From Muribaculaceae bacterium Isolate-037 (Harlan) (GTDB lineage: Bacteria > Bacteroidota > Bacteroidia > Bacteroidales > Muribaculaceae), in the NCBI GenBank assembly GCA_003762615.1, contig RIAZ01000005.1, forward strand, positions 124,001 to 188,000: DNA of 64,000 nt. The letters are read 5' to 3'. Both the position numbers and the translations under genes were made by a program. The notes under the pieces were generated by a model, which made no database searches, was not told where the DNA came from, and saw nothing but the letters and a program-made list of their open reading frames with translations. Shown piece after piece: positions 8,360-17,153 of the stretch. How positions within the stretch are numbered: position 1 is the first letter of the stretch; each line of letters opens with the position of its first letter.

Positions 8360-8989
8360 CTACAGGTATCGTGGTTGAAGACGAGATGAGCCGTTGCCGT
8401 CATACGACGGGTAGATCTTTATCATGCCGCTCGTGCTGTTGTCATTGCCGTCGCGTGTGGAGCCGCTGATTCGCAGCATACTCTTCCAAAGACGTGGCAG
8501 CAGTGTGGTGGGATTGAGGTTCAGACGAAGACGGAATCGCGGTGCATCATGACGTAAGGTCAGCATATCGCCTTCCGATGACAGGGTACCACTACAGTTT
8601 TTCGGTTTCATGAAAGAGAGTCCCTTGCGCTCGGTGTATAATTCCACATCAAATCGGCGCACATCGTGAGTTGCGGAAATACGACCGATACGCTCACCCG
8701 GCGAGAGAGAACAGTCGGGGGAGTGTACCACGGTAATGTCATATTCCGGCAATGAATATTGTTGCCTGGAATCATTGCGGAATACGGTGACGGTCACGTT
8801 GTCGTCAGGATATATCCAGATTCCTTCCAGATTATCGAGTGCGGAGGAATCGCAAATCCCGATTGCCCGGTCTACGTCGAAAGCTATGGGTGATGACGCG
8901 CGGGCATTTGATAAATAAAGTCCGACGCATAACGAGAGCAATGCCATGCATGCCGTTGTGCGTCGGGTATCAGTGATGGATCTAATCAT
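8360..8989 (-). CDS. Exported protein of unknown function
   Basis: A 209-residue product with an N-terminal signal sequence (TTACMALLSLCVGLYLSNARA, about residues 11-31), then a mature domain beginning SPIAFDVDRAIGICDSS. It contains LDNLEGIWIYPDDNVTVTVFR, a pattern seen in small beta-barrel, lipocalin-like exported proteins of Bacteroidota. That resemblance is only structural guesswork. The C-terminal part (RISGSTRDGNDNSTSGMIK) is Gly/Ser/Asn-rich. It is the middle gene of three in one minus-strand unit: 31 bases after the DUF3078 gene and directly abutting the next exported protein. Confidence 0.6.
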   Translation of the reverse strand: MIRSITDTRRTTACMALLSLCVGLYLSNARASSPIAFDVDRAIGICDSSALDNLEGIWIYPDDNVTVTVFRNDSRQQYSLPEYDITVVHSPDCSLSPGERIGRISATHDVRRFDVELYTERKGLSFMKPKNCSGTLSSEGDMLTLRHDAPRFRLRLNLNPTTLLPRLWKSMLRISGSTRDGNDNSTSGMIKIYPSYDGNGSSRLQPRYL

Positions 8990-9020
8990 GATATGGAGAG
9001 AGGTTTACTTGTGAATAGAA

Positions 9021-10574
9021 TCATGGTTTTGAAGAGAATGTATAGGTCAGACCGAAGCTGAGCACCTCCCTCATCATGAAATGCTTCCACGAGGTTGACA
9101 TATCTGACGATGTGTCGTGGCGCAGATGCAGATATATTTGGGTTGACAGGAATTTGTTGATGGAGAAATTGACGGTATTCTCCCAATCGGCGAGGAAGTA
9201 GTCATAATCGGTGAAGAGGAACACGCGGGTGCGGTAGTTGATGTTGTGTGTCACCTGCCATGTCATGTTGAACTCGCCGTTGCTACCGATATCGCTTCTT
9301 GTCTTGCGGTCAGGCTCGATGTTGAATTGCCCGTGGTCAATCTTATCGGAGATACAGGTCTTGAGGTTGTAAGAGAGTGGAGAGATGGTTGCGGTCAGCT
9401 GTAGCGTTTTCTTCTTGTTCTGGTGGGAGTATGCCATACCGAGACCGAGGTTGAAGTCGCCCGGAGAGAGGAACGAAGACTTGCGCTTCATTGAGTTGTT
9501 TTCGTAGTTGCGGAGAATCTGTGTCTTAAACTGAAGGTTGAGCGAATAGAACCATTTTTGGAAAGCTTTCAGACCGGAGTTGAGGTTGTATTGCAGAATG
9601 TCTTCCGAAATAGAGTATGCATGCACCTCATCTTGCGGCGTGGAGTTCAGACCTATCTTGTAGGATAGGGCACTCTGAAGAAGCAGATTCGGATGATATA
9701 CCTGGTTCAACTGTACGTTCCAATAGATATTGAAAAGGAGAGAGAGATGGTTATTGCCACCCTGATACCAGTTTTTTGATATGAACGCCTGTGAGAAATG
9801 CAGGGAGGATCCGAAATTATGTAGCCAATGTTTTCTTCGTAACACCTCTTCTGGAAGGATAGCCTTTTCAGTGTCTACTTCCGGCAGTTCAAGTCGCTTT
9901 ATATATCCTGCGAAAGTCACGTCGTCCTCACGCAGGCGTGGTGGGACGGGGAGTCCCCAGTAGGAGTATTCTATATGTTCCGGCTCTGTCACCATGAGGT
10001 CATACATGAAATCCTCCTGTATGCGATATAGGTTCAGCGTGTTGCGCATCCATTTCGGGGTGGGATCGCCTGTAAGCAGTGAATAGTCGGGTGTAGGTTC
10101 TCCGATATTTGCAATATCAATAGAGTCCGATTCACTTACCTCATCCTCCGGCATATCCAGTATGGAGGATATTATATAGGAGTCGTCATAGCGGATGTCA
10201 GACGTTTCGTTGTCAATAGAGTCGTTGGTGAGCACCTTTGTCCCGGGCACCCATACCGGAAGTTTTGTATCCATCTCCTTTTTTTTCAGATGCCGATATC
10301 CGATAAATACCCATGGTGCCATAGCCTTATTGATAGGGGTTGTCGCCAATTCCGGCATATCAAGAGAAGCTATGATTTCATCCACGTCTCTCACCACCGT
10401 CAAGGCGGAATCAAGAGGGGGGATTATTTCTGCCGCTTTCTGCGCTTTTATAAGAGAATCATGCATTGCCACGATACGACGGAACTCAAGATTCTTCTGT
10501 GGCTTCGCTTGGGCCACAGCTGCGTTCGTCGCAATAAGGGAGAGAGCGGATGTCACTAAAATAGGGAGTTTCAT
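9021..10574 (-). CDS. DUF3078 outer-membrane beta-barrel protein
   Basis: The start at 10574 (MKLPILVTSALSLIATNAAV) supplies a signal peptide; the longer frame to 10658 crosses the upstream terminator. The mature N-terminal 250 residues are acidic and probably periplasmic. From about residue 265 (NWYQGGNNHLSLLFNIYWN) to the end the sequence shows alternating amphipathic strands with aromatic residues. This NWYQGG/LSYKIG/YNLNSGLKA pattern is typical of the Bacteroidota DUF3078 family, which is predicted to be a membrane barrel. The end, REVLSFGLTYTFSSKP, fits a last strand. It is the first of three exported genes read together; cargo and function are unknown. Confidence 0.75.
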   Translation of the reverse strand: MKLPILVTSALSLIATNAAVAQAKPQKNLEFRRIVAMHDSLIKAQKAAEIIPPLDSALTVVRDVDEIIASLDMPELATTPINKAMAPWVFIGYRHLKKKEMDTKLPVWVPGTKVLTNDSIDNETSDIRYDDSYIISSILDMPEDEVSESDSIDIANIGEPTPDYSLLTGDPTPKWMRNTLNLYRIQEDFMYDLMVTEPEHIEYSYWGLPVPPRLREDDVTFAGYIKRLELPEVDTEKAILPEEVLRRKHWLHNFGSSLHFSQAFISKNWYQGGNNHLSLLFNIYWNVQLNQVYHPNLLLQSALSYKIGLNSTPQDEVHAYSISEDILQYNLNSGLKAFQKWFYSLNLQFKTQILRNYENNSMKRKSSFLSPGDFNLGLGMAYSHQNKKKTLQLTATISPLSYNLKTCISDKIDHGQFNIEPDRKTRSDIGSNGEFNMTWQVTHNINYRTRVFLFTDYDYFLADWENTVNFSINKFLSTQIYLHLRHDTSSDMSTSWKHFMMREVLSFGLTYTFSSKP

Positions 10575-10623
10575 ATCAGTCCGGTTAGATTCGTTATGAA
10601 ATAGAAAAGATGAAAATAGCGGA

Positions 10624-10675
10624 ATAAAAAAGGAAACCGTATGCCGATGCGTCATCAAGACATGACCGGCATACG
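10624..10675 (-). terminator. Intrinsic terminator after the S41 protease gene
   Basis: CGTATGCCG (10638-10646) pairs with CGGCATACG (10667-10675), with a partial inner TCAT/ATGA stem. On the minus strand it is followed by a T-rich tail (10624-10637). It separates the parE-coaD-S41 unit from the DUF3078 unit. Confidence 0.7.
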
Positions 10676-10685
10676 AGGGACATTA

Positions 10686-12308
10686 TTACTTCCGTGCAGC
10701 TTCCGTGGAGAGCAGACGGTCGTATTCGGACGAGTTTATAAGCTCCAGAGCCTCGCGGAATATCGGATCATGAAGATTATAAACCTTGAAATATGTGGCG
10801 TTATCGTAGATATCTCTACCGATAAGAGCTTTTATTATCATGGAGAAGAGGGGAGCACTGGTGGCGGCTTCCTCCGCGTTATATTCAATGCCCTCTTTCT
10901 TTGCCGACTCGTCAAGCTCTGCGAGCATTGCCGGGGTGACGGCAAATCCTTTCACGAAGGCATCGTCGTTCTTGAATTTACGTTTTATATCCGCACGGTT
11001 CTTATCAACGTAGTTTATCACGTATCTGTTGATAAGACCCTTTGCCACAACGTTGCGGTAGTATTTTGTGAATTCCGTAGTATCGAGCGGCACGAATTTA
11101 TCGGGATATATGCCTCCTCCGCCGTAGATGGGGCGATGGAGCTTGAGAGTCTCCACTTTCAGCGAGTCGATATATTTTATTGAGTCGGCATGCATCAGCT
11201 CTCCGTGGTTGAAGCGTTCGAGCATATCCTCATGATAGGCTTTCTGATCCCCCTTGGTATATGGCTTCTGTATGTCGCGTCCGGTAGGGGTATAGTAGTG
11301 AGCCACGGTAAGGCGTATCATCGAGCCGTCGGGGAAGGGGATTGGTCGTTGCACGAGTCCCTTGCCAAAAGTGCGCCGTCCCACCACCAGTCCGCGGTCC
11401 CAGTCTTGGATAGCTCCCGAGGTAATCTCGGAAGCGGAAGCAGAATATTGGTTGGTCATCACTACGAGACGCCCGTCGGAAAACAGAGGTTTCTTGCCTG
11501 AAGGGCGTGTGGTATGGTTCTGACGGGAAGAGTTGGTACCTTCCGTATATACCACGAGCTTGTCCGGTTCAATAAGTTCGCCGAGCATATCCACGGCAGC
11601 ATTAAGATAGCCGCCGCCGTTGTCAACGAGGTCAAGGATAAGGCGATCCATGCCCTGCTTCTTGAGATCGGAAATGGCATTCGCAACCTCCTTGGCAGTC
11701 TCGGCTGCAAAACGGTTTATACGGATATAGCCGGTCTTGGGGTCAACCATGTAGGCAGCGTCTACGCTATAGATCGGTATGTCGGCTCGAGTGATGGTGA
11801 AGTTTATCTCCTCTGGCTTGCCACCCTGCTGGCGCAGCACCTTCACGTCTACGTCTGTTCCCTTGGGACCGCGCAGTCGCTTCATGATCTGATTGTTTTT
11901 CATCCCCACGCCAGCTATGACCGTGTCGTTGACCTCAATGATACGGTCGCCGGCAAGGATCCCCACCCTCTCTGACGGACCTCCGCTTACGGTCTGTATG
12001 ACGTAGAGTGTGTCCTGATTCATATTGAAGGATATGCCTATGCCGCTGAAGTTGCCTGTCAGTGGCTCGTTGAGTTCGCGGGTCTCTTCCGGATTGGAAT
12101 ATTGTGAATGAGGGTCAAGCCCTTCGAGCATTGCCTTTATCGCATCCTCTACAAGCTTATTCTCATTGACGGTGTCGACATAGAATTGCGAAATGGCTGC
12201 CTCAGCCATTCTCAGTTTCTGATTCTGGTTGATATAAGACTGGGCGTTTGCCAGGCCTGCAGCGCAAAGGAGCGCACCGGCTCCAAGTAGTATTAATGGT
12301 TTTCTCAT
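10686..12308 (-). CDS. S41-family C-terminal processing protease (CtpA/Prc type)
   Basis: An exported serine protease of the tail-specific type, expected to trim or degrade envelope proteins in the periplasm. The 540-residue product has a signal peptide (MRKPLILLGAGALLCAAGLA), an N-terminal helical region and a PDZ domain (about residues 83-175, GIGISFN, GDRIIEVNDT). The catalytic core contains DLVDNGGGYLNAAVDM, the nucleophile region NQYSASASEITSGA (Ser about 291) and the general-base lysine in RRTFGKGLVQ (Lys about 316), 25 residues on as in Prc. The C-terminal 190 residues form an extra domain common in Bacteroidota members. It follows coaD after 65 bases and ends at a terminator. Confidence 0.93.
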   Translation of the reverse strand: MRKPLILLGAGALLCAAGLANAQSYINQNQKLRMAEAAISQFYVDTVNENKLVEDAIKAMLEGLDPHSQYSNPEETRELNEPLTGNFSGIGISFNMNQDTLYVIQTVSGGPSERVGILAGDRIIEVNDTVIAGVGMKNNQIMKRLRGPKGTDVDVKVLRQQGGKPEEINFTITRADIPIYSVDAAYMVDPKTGYIRINRFAAETAKEVANAISDLKKQGMDRLILDLVDNGGGYLNAAVDMLGELIEPDKLVVYTEGTNSSRQNHTTRPSGKKPLFSDGRLVVMTNQYSASASEITSGAIQDWDRGLVVGRRTFGKGLVQRPIPFPDGSMIRLTVAHYYTPTGRDIQKPYTKGDQKAYHEDMLERFNHGELMHADSIKYIDSLKVETLKLHRPIYGGGGIYPDKFVPLDTTEFTKYYRNVVAKGLINRYVINYVDKNRADIKRKFKNDDAFVKGFAVTPAMLAELDESAKKEGIEYNAEEAATSAPLFSMIIKALIGRDIYDNATYFKVYNLHDPIFREALELINSSEYDRLLSTEAARK

Positions 12309-12373
12309 AATTTTTATAATTCAGATAAGGCACGGTCTGTCGATGCCGCCTTATTTTGGGTTGCCGCCGACAA

Positions 12374-12826
12374 TCACGGAAGAGGAAAGTCGCCGGCTAT
12401 ATATTTTCTTACGTCATGTCCGTTGTGCATAAGTTCCCTGACGATGGAACTTGACACGAACGAGAACTCGGGTTTTGCAATGAGAATCACCGTCTCCATA
12501 CCCGCTATCGCACGGTTGGTGTCGGCGATATTTCTCTCATATTCGAAATCTGCCATACTTCTGACTCCCCGAAGCAGCACATCCGCACCGCAGTGGCGTG
12601 CGAAATCAACGGTAAGCCCCGTATAGGTTGCCACGTCTATCCTGGGGTCGCCTTGATAGAGTGCGGATATTGCCTTCTCTCGTTGTCCGGCAGTCCATTC
12701 TCCGGGCTTGTGTTCGTTATAGCCGACTGCGATTATCAATTTGTCGAATATTTTCAATCCGCGCTCCACGATAGACTGATGACCTATCGTGAACGGATCG
12801 AAACTACCTGCAAAAAGTGCTTTCAT
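12374..12826 (-). CDS. coaD: Phosphopantetheine adenylyltransferase
   Basis: Transfers AMP from ATP to 4'-phosphopantetheine, giving dephospho-CoA, the penultimate step of coenzyme A synthesis. The 150-residue length is typical. The nucleotidyltransferase signature GSFDPFTIGH is at residues 7-16 and the ISSS-like loop appears as FSFVSSSIVRELM near the C-terminus. LLRGVRSMADFEYE is the conserved substrate-binding block. It is placed between parE (51 bases upstream) and the S41 protease gene and is probably co-transcribed with both. Confidence 0.96.
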   Translation of the reverse strand: MKALFAGSFDPFTIGHQSIVERGLKIFDKLIIAVGYNEHKPGEWTAGQREKAISALYQGDPRIDVATYTGLTVDFARHCGADVLLRGVRSMADFEYERNIADTNRAIAGMETVILIAKPEFSFVSSSIVRELMHNGHDVRKYIAGDFPLP

Positions 12827-12877
12827 TATAATGACATTCTAAAGGGGAAAAAGATTAATTGAGAGTGCTAAACTTAT

Positions 12878-14947
12878 TTAAATTTCTGAATCATCCTCCA
12901 CCACGAGATTATCGATGATGAAATTCTGACGTTCCATAGTGTTTTTACCCATATAGAATTCGAGGAGCTTGTCTACGGTGTCATCCTTTTTCAGGGTCAC
13001 CGGGTCAAGACGCATGTCGGGACCGATGAACTCGGCAAACTCCACATCGTTGATCTCGCCAAGACCTTTGAATCGTGTGATCTCGGCATTGTTGCCGAAT
13101 TTGGCTATGGCGGCTTCCCGTTCCTCGTCGGTGTAGCAATAGTATGTGTCGCGGTCGCCACTGTCGTCACCCTTGGATTTGGACCGTTTTCTTGATTTGT
13201 TGCGGCGTGTGGCATTCTTGTCCCTGACGCGGAAGAGGGGGGTCTGGAGAATGAAGACATGCCCCTTTTTCACGAGATCGGGGAAGAACATCAGGAAGAA
13301 GGTTATGACGAGCAGACGGATATGCATCCCGTCAACATCGGCATCAGTGGCAATTATCACCTTGTTGTAGCGCAGTCCCTCGATACCCTCCTCTATGTTG
13401 AGGGCTGCCTGAAGAAGATTGAACTCATCGTTCTTATACACGATCTCCTGCGTCATGCCGTAGGAATTGAGTGGCTTACCACGGAGAGAGAATACCGCCT
13501 GGGTCTCGGCGTTTCTCACTTTCGTGATGGTGCCGGATGCGGAGTCGCCCTCGGTGATGAAAATTGACGAGAGTTCACGACGGTCTTCTGTCTTGGCGTT
13601 CTGTTTCACCGTGTCGTTGTAGTGAATGCGGCAATCGCGCAGCTTCCTGTTGTGGAGGCTCACTTTCTTTGCCTTCTCACGGGCAAGCTTCGCCACACCA
13701 GCCATTGCCTTACGCTCCTTCTCGCTGGATGCTATCTTCTTTAGCATGGCGTCTGCTACGTCCTGATGCTTGTGGAGATAGTCGTCAAGCTCTTTTTTAA
13801 GGAAGTCGCCTATGAATTTGTTGACGGTTATACTGCTGTCGGGCGCAATCTCCTTGCTGCCGAGTTTTGTCTTTGTCTGGCTTTCAAACACCGGCTCCTG
13901 AATGCGGACGCTGACTGCCGCTACCATGCCGTTGCGGATGTCGGAAAATTCATATCCCTTGCCTGAGAATTCCTTTATGGTGCGGCTCACGTGCTCACGG
14001 AATGCCGAGAGGTGGGTGCCGCCTTGGGTGGTATGCTGTCCGTTGACGAATGAATAATATTCCTCGCCGTATTGGTCGGTGTGGGTCAGCACCACTTCGA
14101 TATCCTCTCCCTGAAGATGTATGATGGGATAGAGTGGGGCGGAGGTCATGTTCTCTTTCAGGAGATCGAGAAGACCATGGCGCGAGAGATATCGTTTCCC
14201 GTTGAAGAAAATCTGTAGCCCGGCGTTGAGATAGGTGTAGTTGTTGACCATTGTCTCCACAAATTCCATGCGGAACTTATAGTCGCGGAAAAGGGTGTTG
14301 TCCGGACGGAAATGCACCATTGTGCCGTTAGGCTGTCGGGTGTTTTCCGGTTGGGTCTGACTCACCACGTTGCCTTTCTCAAAATTAACGGTCACTTTCT
14401 TTCCGTCGCGCACGCTTGCCACGTCGCAGAATGTGGAGAGGGCGTTGACGGCTTTAAGTCCGACGCCATTCAGTCCGACTGATTTCTTGAAGTTCTTGTC
14501 GTCGAATTTGCCGCCGGTATTGATCTCGGATGCCACTTCCCTCACCTTGCCGAGTGGTATGCCACGTCCGTAGTCGCGTATTGTCACCTCTCCCTCGTCG
14601 GTAAGGGTGATGTCTATACGTTTTCCGGCACCCATGTTGAACTCGTCAATAGAGTTGTCAACCACCTCCTTTATGAGCACGTATATGCCGTCTTCGGCAT
14701 GACTGCCGTCGCCAAGTTTACCGATATACATGCCCGGACGCCGGCGGATATGCTCGTTCCAGTCGAGATGTTGGATAGCGTCGTCATTATATGACCCCGC
14801 ATCTGTGTTGTGGGGTTCTTCGTTATCAACGGCGTCATTCTCTGAGATAGATGCCGTGATCTCTTCTGTCTGTATGTCTGCTTCTGGAGTCCGGTCTTCT
14901 ACGCCGGAGAAATTGTCGAATTGGAAAAGGTCGTTGTTCTCTGCCAT
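12878..14947 (-). CDS. parE: DNA topoisomerase IV subunit B
   Basis: The ATPase subunit of the type IIA topoisomerase that decatenates daughter chromosomes. The 689-residue protein has GHKL ATP-binding motifs (RRPGMYIGKLGDGS, EVVDNSIDEF, DYGRGIPLG, SVGLNGVGLKAVNALS). It also has the transducer domain and the TOPRIM part with FITEGDSASG, DADVDGMHIR and RFKGLGEIN. The length and the absence of the GyrB insert favour ParE over GyrB. The first about 55 residues form an acidic, low-complexity extension with several Glu, Asp and Asn runs before HLDWNEHIRRRPGMYIG. It is first in a unit with coaD and the S41 protease. Confidence 0.9.
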   Translation of the reverse strand: MAENNDLFQFDNFSGVEDRTPEADIQTEEITASISENDAVDNEEPHNTDAGSYNDDAIQHLDWNEHIRRRPGMYIGKLGDGSHAEDGIYVLIKEVVDNSIDEFNMGAGKRIDITLTDEGEVTIRDYGRGIPLGKVREVASEINTGGKFDDKNFKKSVGLNGVGLKAVNALSTFCDVASVRDGKKVTVNFEKGNVVSQTQPENTRQPNGTMVHFRPDNTLFRDYKFRMEFVETMVNNYTYLNAGLQIFFNGKRYLSRHGLLDLLKENMTSAPLYPIIHLQGEDIEVVLTHTDQYGEEYYSFVNGQHTTQGGTHLSAFREHVSRTIKEFSGKGYEFSDIRNGMVAAVSVRIQEPVFESQTKTKLGSKEIAPDSSITVNKFIGDFLKKELDDYLHKHQDVADAMLKKIASSEKERKAMAGVAKLAREKAKKVSLHNRKLRDCRIHYNDTVKQNAKTEDRRELSSIFITEGDSASGTITKVRNAETQAVFSLRGKPLNSYGMTQEIVYKNDEFNLLQAALNIEEGIEGLRYNKVIIATDADVDGMHIRLLVITFFLMFFPDLVKKGHVFILQTPLFRVRDKNATRRNKSRKRSKSKGDDSGDRDTYYCYTDEEREAAIAKFGNNAEITRFKGLGEINDVEFAEFIGPDMRLDPVTLKKDDTVDKLLEFYMGKNTMERQNFIIDNLVVEDDSEI

Positions 14948-14999
14948 GTGGTCAAATGAATGTTTTTACCTGTCGGGCGTGGCTATGCATGCCCTCTTG

Positions 15000-15007
15000 C
15001 AAAGTTA
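15000..15007 (-). promoter_or_regulatory. -7 element of the parE promoter
   Basis: TAACTTTG on the minus strand (15007 to 15000), about 50 bases before the parE start. The -33 region is poor. Confidence 0.5.
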
Positions 15008-15106
15008 CAAAAAAAATCCCGTTATCCGAAATTTTGACCTGTCGATTTTAAATGAAATTATCTGAATTTATCTGAAAATGTCAGTTGAATTTACCGGTCG
15101 GAATTA

Positions 15107-15775
15107 TCAGTTGGAATTACCGTTCCCATCCAGCGGTTGCATTATTATCTCGAGATATTCGGAATAGGGGATGTAGCGTCCGCCCATGCTCTTGAGATGC
15201 GGTGTCTCAAACTGGCAGTCGATCAGCCTCCCTCCATTGTCTGCCATTACGGTCGCCAGGTGGATGAGGGCGAGTTTGCTTGCACTCGGCACGAGCGAGA
15301 ACATGCTCTCCCCGAAGAAGGAGTTGCCGATGCTGACTCCGTAAAGTCCGCCCACAAGCCTATCGCCGTCCCATGCCTCCACGCTTGCTGCAAAACCTTG
15401 ATGGTGGAGCTCTGTATATGCCTCTATGATGTGCTCCCCAAGCCATGCCCCCTCATGCTCTATGCGGAGCTTGCTGCATTGGGAGATGACGCCATCAAAA
15501 TCCTCGTTTATGCTGAGGCGGTATCGTCGTTTGTTGATGAGCGTACGCATGGAGTGGGAGATATGTATCTCCTCCGGGAAGATTACGAAACGATCCATGG
15601 GGCAGTACCACATCGGCTCGTCGCTGTCGCGGAAGGAATACCAGGGGAAGATGCCGTAGCTGTAGGCAAGCAGCAGGCGGTCGGTGGAGAGATCGCCGCC
15701 TACTGCGAAAAGACCGTCGGGTTCGCCGAGACGTGGGTCTGGAAACGCTATCTCCTCGTCAAGTGCAAATATCAT
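15107..15775 (-). CDS. aat: Leucyl/phenylalanyl-tRNA--protein transferase
   Basis: Adds Leu or Phe from aminoacyl-tRNA to proteins with N-terminal Arg or Lys, marking them for ClpS-ClpAP degradation (N-degron pathway). The 222-residue product contains FPDPRLGEPDGLFAVGGDL, YSYGIFPWYS and PMWYCPMDRFVIFP. It also has the GNAT-like core EGAWLGEHIIEAYTELH and GGLYGVSIGNSFFGESMFS, all diagnostic of Aat. It is transcribed with the mechanosensitive channel gene 33 bases upstream. clpS and clpA, which act downstream of this enzyme, lie about 2 kb away on the same strand. The 3' end is followed by an imperfect direct repeat of its last codons (about 15080-15095). Confidence 0.95.
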   Translation of the reverse strand: MIFALDEEIAFPDPRLGEPDGLFAVGGDLSTDRLLLAYSYGIFPWYSFRDSDEPMWYCPMDRFVIFPEEIHISHSMRTLINKRRYRLSINEDFDGVISQCSKLRIEHEGAWLGEHIIEAYTELHHQGFAASVEAWDGDRLVGGLYGVSIGNSFFGESMFSLVPSASKLALIHLATVMADNGGRLIDCQFETPHLKSMGGRYIPYSEYLEIIMQPLDGNGNSN

Positions 15776-15808
15776 AGCTATGTGTGGAATGGTTTTATGG
15801 AGTGTGGT

Positions 15809-17005
15809 TTATGGTTGAGGGGAGGGGATACGGAGATTCTTGAGGTCAGTGCCAGCCGGAGTCTGGAATATGTTGAGTCCAAACGCGTTGATTGTGGCAT
15901 ACACATGGTCGAAGATATCTGCCATGACATGCTCGTGTTTCACCCATTCCGTCGTGCCGGTGAAGAAATACAACTGTATGGGGAGTCCTGAATTTGTTGG
16001 GGGTAGCTGACGCACCATGAGGGTCATTTCCTGGTTTACATCATCACGGCTACGCAGATACGATTCGATATAGTCACGCAGTAGGCGCAGGTTGACCACC
16101 TTCCCATGTGTATGGCTTCCCTTCTCTACAAAACCCTCCTCTTTCAGCCTGTCGATCTCTTCGGCAGAGAGGAAACGCACGGTATTCATGTCAACGTAAA
16201 TGGCTCTATCCACCCGTCGGCCGCCCGACACCTGCATCGGATGATAGTTGCGAAACGATTCCGTGACGAGGGAATATGGCGGCACTGTAGTTACGGTGTT
16301 GTCCCAATTGCGCACCTTGACGGTGGTGAGTGTCACATCGAGCACTTCTCCGTTGAGGTCGCGGTTTGGCATGGAGATCCAGTCTCCACGTTTGAGCATA
16401 TTGTTGGCGGTCAGCTGGATGCTGGCTACAAGCCCCATGATGGTGTCTTTGAATAACAACATCAGGACTGCGGCAGACGCACCCAACGCAGTGATTATGG
16501 CTATTGGGGTCTTGTTCACCAGTATGCTTATGGCTATTATCACGCCTACTCCGATTACTATAAGCTTGAACATCTGGAATATGCCCTTTACTGCGTATGG
16601 CCTCAGCTTTTCACGCTTTAGGAAAGCGAGGTAAAGGTTGTTGAAGAGTATGACAATGATTCTCACGAGAGCCCAAAGGATATAGAATGACGTGAGAGTG
16701 TCTACCCATCTGACTGAATCCGGCGTGTCGGAGAAGAATTCCGGAAGAAGCCACGACACCACTATTGCGGGTGCCAATTGCGATACCGCCTTCATGAACG
16801 ACGGATTAAACATGTCGTCGTCCCATTCTGTCGGGCTCCGAAGTATTACTTTCTCCAGTACGTTCAATATCATCTTCGCGATATAATAGGCTGCAACTGC
16901 GAGCAAGCCTAACGAGAAGAGGAGAATAAGCGTGATTATTTGGGAACTGAAGGGTCCGTTAATCACGCCTTCAAGTGATTCTTTTATAGAATTTATCAAG
17001 GTCAT
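15809..17005 (-). CDS. MscS-family mechanosensitive ion channel
   Basis: An inner-membrane channel expected to open under membrane tension and release small osmolytes. The 398-residue protein has about five hydrophobic segments (residues 20-45, 70-90, 100-120, 145-165, 170-190). The MscS pore helix region is TALGASAAVLMLLFKDTIMGLVASIQ, followed by the beta domain (MLKRGDWISMPNRDLNGEVLDVTLTTVKVRNWDNT). The extra N-terminal helices and a C-terminal domain rich in charged residues resemble the larger YbdG/YnaI-like members. It is first of a two-gene unit with aat. Confidence 0.9.
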   Translation of the reverse strand: MTLINSIKESLEGVINGPFSSQIITLILLFSLGLLAVAAYYIAKMILNVLEKVILRSPTEWDDDMFNPSFMKAVSQLAPAIVVSWLLPEFFSDTPDSVRWVDTLTSFYILWALVRIIVILFNNLYLAFLKREKLRPYAVKGIFQMFKLIVIGVGVIIAISILVNKTPIAIITALGASAAVLMLLFKDTIMGLVASIQLTANNMLKRGDWISMPNRDLNGEVLDVTLTTVKVRNWDNTVTTVPPYSLVTESFRNYHPMQVSGGRRVDRAIYVDMNTVRFLSAEEIDRLKEEGFVEKGSHTHGKVVNLRLLRDYIESYLRSRDDVNQEMTLMVRQLPPTNSGLPIQLYFFTGTTEWVKHEHVMADIFDHVYATINAFGLNIFQTPAGTDLKNLRIPSPQP

Positions 17006-17023
17006 AAATTGAAAGTTTATTTA

Positions 17024-17153
17024 ACTGAAGTTTCGCAAGCTGCACTTCAGTGGTTTAACGTTTATAGTTTAAGGTTTAAGATTCACGAAAATCCACGAAT
17101 TTTTTCATTATACAAAATTTAATGATCATAAACCATAAACATTAAACCTTAAA
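17024..17153. repeat. Intergenic hairpin and AAACC/TAAAC repeat cluster between clpA and mscS
   Basis: An 8-bp perfect stem (ACTGAAGT 17024-17031 / ACTTCAGT 17044-17051) is followed by A/T-rich degenerate repeats of the type GTTTA(T/A)(G)GTTTA and, near 17115-17150, their reverse complement (ATAAACCATAAACATTAAACC). Similar stretches occur at about 40085-40195, 47455-47485 and 61950-61983. Confidence 0.5.
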
